From contig JAPLCZ010000237.1 in the NCBI GenBank assembly GCA_026391915.1, positions 1 through 37,560 of the forward strand: DNA of 37,560 bases. Reading direction: 5' to 3'. Both the position numbers and the translations under genes were made by a program. The stretch is from Bacteroidota bacterium (GTDB taxonomy: Bacteria; Bacteroidota; Bacteroidia; CAILMK01). The notes beneath the pieces are model-generated. The model worked only from the letters and a program-made list of their open reading frames with translations, was not told the DNA's origin and did no database searches. This document shows, one piece after another, positions 18,713-26,932 of the stretch (within the stretch, counting starts at the first letter, position 1; the number at the start of each line of letters is the position of its first letter).

Positions 18713-19478
18713 TTATTGTTTATAATAAAAACTTGAATCTTCTTTATTATAAAAACCAATCAAACCTTCTTTAAAACTAAAATAAAACATTCCCCATAAT
18801 TTGCAATTTTTACACAAATATCGCTGCATCTGGAATACATTGGCATATTGTGTATGATTAATTAATTTAGTGCGGAAAAAGGAATCAGAAAAATATCTTC
18901 CAATGGCTGTGTCATATGGTATAATTACAGAATCCTTATTTAAGTTTTTAAAAACTGTAAAAGGGATATTAGTCGGAAACAACAGATTGAAAGAATCTAA
19001 TAAAAAATTAAACTTCCATTTATAACCATCACCAGAATCTAATTCCATTCTGAAAGTATGATCAATAAGTCCCAGAAATAACTTCATTTTGGTCACAATG
19101 CAATTCTTTGCATTTTAAGCATGTTTCATTTTGGTAAGGCAGACTAAATTCATATTTAACTTTAAACACTATTTTTTTCCCAACTTCATTATGATAAACC
19201 AAACTATCGCTAATTATTGGTCTGTAGACATTTTTCATCTCAAATCCTGTACAATAGTCAGTTCTTCTGCCACAAGAAGTTGTAGAAATAATTAGAAAAA
19301 GTGCAAGAAAAGAAAGTAAGTTTCCGTTACCTCGGTTGGCGGGACTCCAAACTAAAAAATAAAAGGAAAACCTATTTTTTATTCCACCTCCTAACCTCCG
19401 CCAGCGGAGGACAGCGCCCTGTTCAACCTTTACTCTTTGCAACACTTTTTTCACATCTTTTAATCTTAATATTTTCAA
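18713..19478 (-). pseudogene. Frame-broken putative lipoprotein (two overlapping fragments)
   Basis: Two overlapping minus-strand frames together look like one protein. The upstream frame (19478-19062) contains a hydrophobic segment and lipobox, LFLIISTTSC, then a hydrophilic region to a stop at 19062. The downstream frame (19096-18713, possible GTG start) continues with well-formed protein-like sequence containing SGDGYKWKFNFLLDSF but has no signal peptide. The simplest reading is a single frameshift within the 35-base overlap. The upstream part also lacks a good start: no ATG, GTG or TTG is in frame close before the hydrophobic segment, and the extension back to 19478 passes through a noncoding-looking palindrome (CCTCCGCTGGCGGAGG). 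An alternative is two translationally coupled genes. No family is recognised. Confidence 0.55.
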
Positions 19479-19492
19479 ATCTTCAAATCCCC

Positions 19493-22400
19493 CTACTTCA
19501 TCTTCACCACTCTCTTGGTTACCATCACGCCATCTGCATAAAACTTCACAAAATAAACGCCTGCTTTTAGGTTGTGCTTGGTGGCATCAAGGGTTAATTG
19601 GTGTGTGCCGTGGGTTTGGTTTCCCTCCTGCAATATGGCAATTTTTTTCCCTAAGATGTCGGTAATTTCTACCTTCACATTTGCTTTGGTATTTAAGGTA
19701 TATGCCAAAGTGGTTTGGGCAGTAAACGGGTTAGGAAATATGCTTATTTGCATGGCGGCTGTGGGGTTTTCTATCCCTGTAATGATTTTTAGAGTAGAGT
19801 CTTTTGAGGTAGCGCATCCATTGCTATTGGTTGCCAAAAGTGTAACGGTGTAGGTGCTGTCTTTGGCGTAAGTATGTGTGGTGCTAAAGCCAGCGCCAGA
19901 AAATCCATCTCCAAATATCCATTTGTAAGTAGTGAGACTTGTATCCGCAGCATGGAAACTGAAGTTATGGCTACTGGTTTCCACTGCCGCCCAATTAACA
20001 TTGGGGAGAGGGTTTACGGTGATGGTTACAGTGCCAGTATTGCTGCATCCTGCGGCGGTTACGGTTTCCGTGAGGGTATAGGTAGTGCTAACAGTTGGGG
20101 AAACTATTGGGTTGCTTTGGGTGCTTGTAAATCCTGTTGGGTTGCTTACCCATGCATAGGTATTTCCTGCTATTGCAGAGTCGCCTATTTGTGTGGTTTT
20201 GCCAATGCAAATAGATTGTTTATTTCCAGTTTTGGCAAGCGGAATTGCATTGACGGTTACGGCAACGGAATCCTTTTTACTGCATCCCGAGGCAGTGATG
20301 GTTTCTGTAACAATATAGGTGGTGTTTACGGTAGGGGTTACTGTTGGGTTGCTAACGGTAGAGGTGAATCCTGCAGGGTTGCTTGTCCACGCATAGGTAC
20401 TTCCGGCAGTTGCACTTCCGCCAATAATAGCTGATGTGCCTTTGCAAACGGATTTGGCAGAACCTGCATTGGGTTTAGGTGTGGCATTTACTTTTATCAA
20501 TACAGAATCTGTTTTGCTGCAACCAAAAGAGGTTTCAGTAAGTTTATAATAAGTGCTGGTAGTTGGGGTTACGGTAGGGTTACTTTGCGTTGAGGTAAAC
20601 CCAGTTGGGTTGCTTGTCCATGAGTAGGTATTTCCTGATACGGCAGTTGCACCAATTTGCAATGAAGTGCCAAGGCATATTGCCCCTGCAGTACCCACAT
20701 TTGCGTTGGGTAATGGGTTAACAATTACAGTTGTTTTTCCTGATGGGCTTGTGCATCCGCTTACGGTAATGGTAAGGGAGTATGTGCCGGAATCAGCAAG
20801 AGTAATTGATGTTCTTGAAGGGTTTTGTTGGGTGGATGTAAAGCTGTTTGCCCCCGTCCAGTTATAGCCCGCACCACTCACTGTGGCAGTGGATAAATTC
20901 AATGTTCCTCCCACACAAATTGGGGAATTGCTGGAGGCAGTTGGCGCAGCAGGAATTGGGTTTACAGTAATTTTTACTGAGTCGGTTTTGCTGCAAGTAG
21001 TGGTTGAATTTGTTTCTATCAATTTATAAACTGTGGTAACCGTGGGTGATACTGTTGGGTTGCTAATGGTGCTTGTAAATCCTGATGGGTTGGATGTCCA
21101 GGCGTATGTATTTCCACTTACTGATGAAGCTCCAATTGTTGTGCTTTTGCCACTGCAAATAAATGCGGCGCTACCCACATTTGCGGCAGGTGCGGGGTTT
21201 ACAGTGATAACAACAGTATTGGTTTTTGTGCAACCTGTGGCGGTTACTTTTTCGGTTAATGAATAGGTAGTTGTGGCGGTTGGTGTAACAGTTGGGTTGC
21301 TTACTGTAGAGGTGAAACCTGATGGGGAAGAACTCCATGAATAAGTGTTTCCTGAAACTGCAGTAGCACCAATTCCCACACTGCCTCCGGCACAAATACT
21401 TGCTGCGCTTCCAGCGTTTGCAGTAGGTAATGGGTTCACACTAATTTGCGCAGTATCAGATTTTGAACAACCTGTTGCGGTGGTGATTTCTGTGAGAGTA
21501 TAAGTGGTAGTAACGGTTGGTGAAACCGTTGGGTTGGATGCTGTAGAAGTGAAGCCAGATGGTTTAGATACCCAGCTATAAGTATGACCCGAAACAGAGG
21601 TGCTTCCTAATATTGTAGAAGAACCAGAACAGAGAGATTTATTCCCGCCTGTAGTAGCAGATGGCAATGGGTTTACAGTAACTTTTATGCTGTCAGATTT
21701 TGAACAACCCGTAGCGGTTATACTCTCTGACAAAATATAAATTGTAGTGGCAGACGGGGTGGTGGTTGTGCTGCCCAAAGTGGATGTAAATCCTGATGGG
21801 GAAGAAGTCCATGAGTAGGTGTGCCCAGAGGTTGTGGTGGTTCCTATTTTGGCAGTTCCGCCTATACAAAATGCGGTATCTTTTCCTGCGTTTACAGTCG
21901 GTAAAGGATTGACAGTTATTGTTACACTATTGGATGCGCTGCAACCTCCTGCATTGGTTTCGGTGATAGTATAAGTAGTAGTTGCAGTTGGTGAAACAGT
22001 TGGGTTTGGTGAGGTAGAAGTAAACCCAGATGGTGATGAACTCCAAGAATAAGTACTACCAGAAACGGCTGTTGCGCCAATGCTTGTAGAGCCTCCATTG
22101 CAAATAGATTTATTACTTCCTGCGGCAGCGGTTGGTGTTCCGTACACAGTAATTTTAATGGAGAAAGTATCATTGCCGGGAGTGCTGTCGGTAACTGTGT
22201 TTGGTTTTTCACTCCAAACTTTTATGGTGTAGCTGCCAGCGGTAAAACTCACAGAACCTAAAGTGATGGCAGTGTCTGTGGCGTTGGTAGCAAGTGTACC
22301 CGTCCAGCTATAAGTTGTTTTTGCAGTGCCGTTCACAGTCCATTTTATGGAGGCAGAAGTAATGGTTTTACTACCAAAATTTTTGAGTGTACATTTCACG

Positions 22401-25400
22401 GATTTAGTGCCTATGCAGAATGCAGAATTTGGTGCTTGTATAGCAGTAATTCCTGCATCAGTATTGGAAGGGGTGAATTCATCCGCCCCAATATCTGGGG
22501 TAGTGGTGCTGCGTTTTTGTCCATCAATATCATCAGCAATGCCAGTTACTACTTTTCCCTTTTTATCTAGTGAAGAACTGGTAACATGCAAATCAGAAGT
22601 GGTGGAATATCCGGGGTCCGTATTCAAAGAATTTGCATCCAACCCTGAGGCTGTTTTGTAGGCAGAGAAAGAAGTAAAGTCAGTCTTTTTCCAATGGATA
22701 AATCTATGACCATTGCCGTAAAAATTATTGTAATCAGAAGCATTAAAAGATGCAGAAATCGTATCCGTCCACATGGCATATCCTTTTGCATGATTCACAA
22801 AATTATTATTATGCATATAGAAAAATGCTTTGGCTGAATTTGCTTCAAAAGCCCAGCTATTGCTATCACTTCCATAAATATTTATGTTGTTATAAAACAC
22901 TTCTGTTTCACCGGTTGAAATAGCAACTAAGCCCTCACTATTGTTATTGGCTGCAATAAAATTATTGGCAATAGTTGCTTTGTTAAAAAAGGAATTGGTG
23001 AAGTTATAAGCAAGCATCCCTAAGCCACCGGCACCTAAATTTATTTTGTTTTTGATGACAGTAAATCTGCCAGTTTGGTTATACACGCCAAGCCCCATTC
23101 CGCCAGTATAACCTGATGGGTTTTGGGTGATAATATTATTGGTAACAAAGCCTCTGTTGCCATATTGATAAAAGACTCCGGCAGAGTAAAAGCTATCCAC
23201 AGTATTATTATCAAAACGGATGTTGGCAGCTTTGTAAATGGAGTCACCAATCAGCACTACAGCCCAGCTTCCATACTTAATCAAATTGTTTTTGAAGAGG
23301 ATGTTAGAATCATTGGCATACACACAACTTACTGCAGATTGGTTGAAGGTATTGGTAGTAGTTTTCACCCCAATTAATTGACAATTGAGGATGTTATTAT
23401 TCTGTGCCCAACCCGCAATTTGCAGCACACTGCCATAAGTTTTTGTTCCTGTTTTGCGTATGGAAATTTTCTTTAAAGTAACCCAAGTGGTACTATCCAA
23501 AGAGAAGGTATAATTGGCAGTACCTGCCACAGAAGAAGTATCAGAAATAAATACTTTGTTGCTATCCAAACTCTGACTTTGGAAGGTAACTGTATTCGTA
23601 GGTGAAGAGCCCGGAATAGTTCCTATCCTAACTTTCTCAGTATAAATTCCATCACGGATATTAAAGGTTACCGCGCCGCAAACACCCTTTTGCATCAGGT
23701 CTTTTACAGCTGCTTTTATGGTGGCATAATTTGGTGAACTGCCACCAATAGTATAGCTGCCACTCAAGCATCCTGAAGCCAAAAATTCATCAGCCCCAAT
23801 ATCGGGGAAAGAATTATTTCTTGCCTCCCCATCAATATCTGCGGTGATGCCGGTGCCTCCAACTCCAGCACCATTAATGGCGCTATTGGAAGCATGTAAA
23901 TCAAAGGTTGAAGTATAAGTTGGGTCCACATTTTTTGAACCTGCATCTTTACCAGTGGCGGTTCTCCAAGCGGCAATTGTGGTGTAGGAAGTACTATTAT
24001 AAAAACCAAGGTTAGTCCCCGATTTATAAAGATTATTATAGTTGCAATAATTTAAAGTATTGCTTGCATGATAGATGGCATAGCCACTCCCTTTGTTAAT
24101 GTAATTATTATTTACATGATAACAATTATTACCGGAAGTATTTTCATCCCACATGGCTGCGCCGGTGGTGAGGGTTGAGGTATTAAGCAAATTATTGAAG
24201 TAGGTAAGCAGGCTAAAACAATTCAAAGTTCTGATGCAAGTACTTGCTGAAGTACCCGTGGTTACAGTAACAAAATTGTTGAAAATATAACCGAAAGAAT
24301 AGCCATTAAAAGCTTGAACATAAATCCCTCTTGCAGTGGCACCATTGCCACTTATTCCAACTTTATTATTTGCTATGATGAGGCCACTATCACTGTTATC
24401 AACTCTTATCCCGTAGCACACTGATGGGGCAGTGGAGAAGGCATAACTCCTCATAATATTTCTGCGGATGGAGAGGTTGTTATTGTATCCTGTAAACACG
24501 GCACTCAGGCTAAAACTATCCATCACATTCCCTTCAATTAAATTCCCTATTGGGTGTGCCGAGGTGCTTCCGTAAATAAAAACACTATTCATCCCGTACT
24601 TTAAAAGATTGCCGCTGATGATAAGGTTTCTGGTGAATGAGCTATCATTTTTTATGAGAGAATTGGCATCTGTAACTCCTGTATTGGTAGCATAAACTCC
24701 ACTGATTTTATTCCCTATTAAACTTATATCCGATGCTCTGTTGCTAAGATAAACTGCCACACCATAGGTGTTAGTTCCTGTTCTGGAAATGCTGATTTTT
24801 TTGAAACTAATATATCTACTGCTATCACAATTTAAGGTGTAATTTTTAGCAGCTGACGAAGAGGATGCAAAGGTTAATTTCACTTTGCTGCTGTCTCCTT
24901 TTTCTGATTGAAAAACTACAGAATTATAGGGGGTGGTTCCTGGAACAGAACCAATTCTTATCCTCTCATTATAGCTGCCATCACGCACATTAAAAGTAAC
25001 TGCGCCGCAAACCCCGTTTCTATTAAGTGAGGTAACAGCAGCAGTAAAAGTTGTAAAATCTGGGGTTGTTCCGCCAACAGTATAAGTGCCACTTAATGGT
25101 TTGGCAAGGCTGTCATATTTACCGCCCACACCCACTGCATACCATGCATTTACAGTTTGTTTGTATTCGTTAGAGCATAGCCCAAAAAGGTCGGATGCAG
25201 CTACCAAAGAATAAAATCTTGCATCAGCATATTGCGCTGTGGAGGTAAGATAAAAAGCTAAATTTCTGTAAGCAATTCGTGATGCGCTTTTAACACTGAT
25301 AGCAGTTACGTTATACGCATTACCATTATCATTAGTGCCTGAACCACCCATTGATAAAAGATAAAACCAAAAATTTTGCACTGCACAATTGGTATGCACT

Positions 25401-26779
25401 CCTCCATTATCTGCTGCACCAGAATACCAATTTGTTCCTTTGTATGTATTGGGATGTGATATGGATTTAGGTGATTTTAAATTTCTGAAACCAGTACCGC
25501 TTTTGGTGATGTCTTCTGCCATTATCCAATTGGCATTAGTGGGTCTTGCATAAAACTCTACGGCAGTGCCCATAATATCACTGAAAGATTCATTCAAAGC
25601 ACCTCCTTCGTAAGATGTACCAAGTTTTGCAGAATTGCTGGTAACACCATGTGTGATTTCATGACCACAAACATCTAATGCAGTAAATATATTAGTACTT
25701 GTCCCGTTGCCATCTCCATATGTCATTCTCAATCCATCCCAATAAGCATTTTGATAACTAACATCAAAATGCACATAGCTTAAAAGTTTAAAGCCGTTAT
25801 TATCAACACTGTTTCTTCCATTGGTATAGAAATAATATTCCCATACTTTTTCCGCACCAAAGTGGGCATCAGTAGCGGCTTCATCTTGTGCAGAATTTAC
25901 ATTGTTCCAGTAATTATTGGCATCGGTAAAATCTACGGCACTTGTGTAGGTTTTACCTGTTTTCATATTAAAAGTTTCAACCCCTCCGCCAAGTACAGAA
26001 TCCCTGAGTTGGAATTTGCTTGAACTTACACTATCTGTATTGATGGTTTGTGTGCCGCTATATTTTGTTTTAGCAGTGCCCTTACTATTGTTGATATAAC
26101 ACAGTGTTTGGTGCGTAAAAACCAATTCTCCTGTCTTTGCATCCACATAAATATCCTGCCTCGCAAGCGGCTGTGTGGTGTAGATATCAAACTTATAGAC
26201 CAACCTAAAATCTTTCTTCTTAGGCTCACCATCTTTAGCACAAATCTGTAATTCACCCGTTGGGAAATAAGTTGCATTTGGGTTTTTGGTTATCTTTTTC
26301 AAGTTTTCGTTTTCACCCTTTATATCCCACATAAAAATTTTGCCACCACTGTATTTTTTGGCTAATTCCAATGCATCAACTGAAGAGAGGGTAGGGGAGG
26401 AGTTAATGTTAAGATGAGGATAAAAATCTCCATTGATGGAAACCACTTTGCCTTCTTTCTCATGGCAAATTATCATGGATTGGGCTACAGAAAGTCCTTT
26501 ATATTTTTGGATATAGCGGGTGTGTGTAAACCCAATATCATCTTTTTCTTTTTTGTATTCTACCAGCTTATCATCTGCTTGCATTTGCAATATTTTTTTA
26601 GCCTGATAGTAGAATTCATCAGCGCCAAATTGGGCATCTTCTTTAAACTGTACATAAGATGGAATACCAAATTCTTCACTCATCCTGAGTAAAGAAGCGC
26701 CTGAAATATTGGATTGATTTTGTGCAAAAGCAGCAACAGCAATAACAGATGCTGTTATAAAAAGTATTACTTTTTTCAT
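19493..26779 (-). CDS. Giant M4 (thermolysin-type) metallopeptidase-adhesin with T9SS sorting domain
   Basis: The 2428-residue product has a signal peptide (1-20), an FTP/PepSY-type propeptide (about 25-225) and an M4 catalytic domain (about 230-555). Zinc ligands H373 and H377 (HEITH, catalytic E374) and E397 (GALNESFSD) are present, with the second catalytic histidine H462 in GGVHTN. Two beta-helix modules follow (about 563-1000 and 1003-1430), both ending DIGADEF; then a CARDB-like domain (about 1435-1550), nine Ig-like repeats (about 1550-2260), a PKD-like domain (YKWIFGDG, about 2260-2335) and a T9SS type A domain (IFPNPF to the C-terminus). It is predicted to be secreted and attached or released at the cell surface, cleaving extracellular protein after removal of the propeptide; the natural substrate is unknown. 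All expected catalytic residues are intact. The beta-helix modules are paralogous to those of the left-edge giant gene. Confidence 0.95.
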   Translation of the reverse strand: MKKVILFITASVIAVAAFAQNQSNISGASLLRMSEEFGIPSYVQFKEDAQFGADEFYYQAKKILQMQADDKLVEYKKEKDDIGFTHTRYIQKYKGLSVAQSMIICHEKEGKVVSINGDFYPHLNINSSPTLSSVDALELAKKYSGGKIFMWDIKGENENLKKITKNPNATYFPTGELQICAKDGEPKKKDFRLVYKFDIYTTQPLARQDIYVDAKTGELVFTHQTLCYINNSKGTAKTKYSGTQTINTDSVSSSKFQLRDSVLGGGVETFNMKTGKTYTSAVDFTDANNYWNNVNSAQDEAATDAHFGAEKVWEYYFYTNGRNSVDNNGFKLLSYVHFDVSYQNAYWDGLRMTYGDGNGTSTNIFTALDVCGHEITHGVTSNSAKLGTSYEGGALNESFSDIMGTAVEFYARPTNANWIMAEDITKSGTGFRNLKSPKSISHPNTYKGTNWYSGAADNGGVHTNCAVQNFWFYLLSMGGSGTNDNGNAYNVTAISVKSASRIAYRNLAFYLTSTAQYADARFYSLVAASDLFGLCSNEYKQTVNAWYAVGVGGKYDSLAKPLSGTYTVGGTTPDFTTFTAAVTSLNRNGVCGAVTFNVRDGSYNERIRIGSVPGTTPYNSVVFQSEKGDSSKVKLTFASSSSAAKNYTLNCDSSRYISFKKISISRTGTNTYGVAVYLSNRASDISLIGNKISGVYATNTGVTDANSLIKNDSSFTRNLIISGNLLKYGMNSVFIYGSTSAHPIGNLIEGNVMDSFSLSAVFTGYNNNLSIRRNIMRSYAFSTAPSVCYGIRVDNSDSGLIIANNKVGISGNGATARGIYVQAFNGYSFGYIFNNFVTVTTGTSASTCIRTLNCFSLLTYFNNLLNTSTLTTGAAMWDENTSGNNCYHVNNNYINKGSGYAIYHASNTLNYCNYNNLYKSGTNLGFYNSTSYTTIAAWRTATGKDAGSKNVDPTYTSTFDLHASNSAINGAGVGGTGITADIDGEARNNSFPDIGADEFLASGCLSGSYTIGGSSPNYATIKAAVKDLMQKGVCGAVTFNIRDGIYTEKVRIGTIPGSSPTNTVTFQSQSLDSNKVFISDTSSVAGTANYTFSLDSTTWVTLKKISIRKTGTKTYGSVLQIAGWAQNNNILNCQLIGVKTTTNTFNQSAVSCVYANDSNILFKNNLIKYGSWAVVLIGDSIYKAANIRFDNNTVDSFYSAGVFYQYGNRGFVTNNIITQNPSGYTGGMGLGVYNQTGRFTVIKNKINLGAGGLGMLAYNFTNSFFNKATIANNFIAANNNSEGLVAISTGETEVFYNNINIYGSDSNSWAFEANSAKAFFYMHNNNFVNHAKGYAMWTDTISASFNASDYNNFYGNGHRFIHWKKTDFTSFSAYKTASGLDANSLNTDPGYSTTSDLHVTSSSLDKKGKVVTGIADDIDGQKRSTTTPDIGADEFTPSNTDAGITAIQAPNSAFCIGTKSVKCTLKNFGSKTITSASIKWTVNGTAKTTYSWTGTLATNATDTAITLGSVSFTAGSYTIKVWSEKPNTVTDSTPGNDTFSIKITVYGTPTAAAGSNKSICNGGSTSIGATAVSGSTYSWSSSPSGFTSTSPNPTVSPTATTTYTITETNAGGCSASNSVTITVNPLPTVNAGKDTAFCIGGTAKIGTTTTSGHTYSWTSSPSGFTSTLGSTTTTPSATTIYILSESITATGCSKSDSIKVTVNPLPSATTGGNKSLCSGSSTILGSTSVSGHTYSWVSKPSGFTSTASNPTVSPTVTTTYTLTEITTATGCSKSDTAQISVNPLPTANAGSAASICAGGSVGIGATAVSGNTYSWSSSPSGFTSTVSNPTVTPTATTTYSLTEKVTATGCTKTNTVVITVNPAPAANVGSAAFICSGKSTTIGASSVSGNTYAWTSNPSGFTSTISNPTVSPTVTTVYKLIETNSTTTCSKTDSVKITVNPIPAAPTASSNSPICVGGTLNLSTATVSGAGYNWTGANSFTSTQQNPSRTSITLADSGTYSLTITVSGCTSPSGKTTVIVNPLPNANVGTAGAICLGTSLQIGATAVSGNTYSWTSNPTGFTSTQSNPTVTPTTSTYYKLTETSFGCSKTDSVLIKVNATPKPNAGSAKSVCKGTSAIIGGSATAGSTYAWTSNPAGFTSTVSNPTVTPTVNTTYIVTETITASGCSKKDSVAVTVNAIPLAKTGNKQSICIGKTTQIGDSAIAGNTYAWVSNPTGFTSTQSNPIVSPTVSTTYTLTETVTAAGCSNTGTVTITVNPLPNVNWAAVETSSHNFSFHAADTSLTTYKWIFGDGFSGAGFSTTHTYAKDSTYTVTLLATNSNGCATSKDSTLKIITGIENPTAAMQISIFPNPFTAQTTLAYTLNTKANVKVEITDILGKKIAILQEGNQTHGTHQLTLDATKHNLKAGVYFVKFYADGVMVTKRVVKMK
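19995..22145 (-). repeat. Nine tandem Ig-like repeats (~240 bp each) in the M4 gene
   Basis: Units of about 80 residues share an N-terminal cysteine (SICxGxSxxIG), SGxTYSWxSxPSGFTST, SNPTVxPTxTTTYxLTE, a C-terminal cysteine (GCSKTDSV) and a linker VNPLPxxNAG. The two cysteines could form an Ig-type disulfide. Unit 6 (ICVGGTLNLSTATVSGAGY) is clearly divergent from the others. Confidence 0.85.
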
Positions 26780-26816
26780 AATGGTTTTGTAATAAAAAAT
26801 GCCTGAGTTTGAATAG

Positions 26817-26846
26817 CAAAATTAAGTAACCATTTGCAGTTATAAA
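26817..26846 (-). promoter_or_regulatory. Putative promoter of the M4 protease gene
   Basis: On the minus strand TAATTTTG (26824-26817) matches the -7 consensus exactly, and TTTA (26846-26843) lies 18 bases upstream as a near -33 element. The predicted leader is about 30 bases, A-rich just before the ATG. Confidence 0.5.
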
Positions 26847-26862
26847 CTATCTGGTATTCCAA

Positions 26863-26907
26863 AAAAATGGGGTATATAACTTCATCAAAGTTAGATACCC
26901 CATTTTT
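26863..26907 (-). terminator. Strong hairpin downstream of the OPT transporter gene
   Basis: AAAAATGGGGTAT pairs with ATACCCCATTTTT, and the inner arms TAACTT/AAGTTA extend the stem to about 20 bp around a CATCA loop. Flanking A and T tracts allow termination in either direction. It sits between the OPT stop and the M4 promoter, so it should insulate the two minus-strand genes. Confidence 0.75.
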
Positions 26908-26932
26908 ATGTATAGTTCTTAAAAGTATTCCG

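Noticed and set aside
19874-20434. 186-residue plus-strand frame rich in Cys and Gly
   Set aside because: It lies antisense to the Ig-like repeats of the M4 gene and its apparent repeats come from those DNA repeats.
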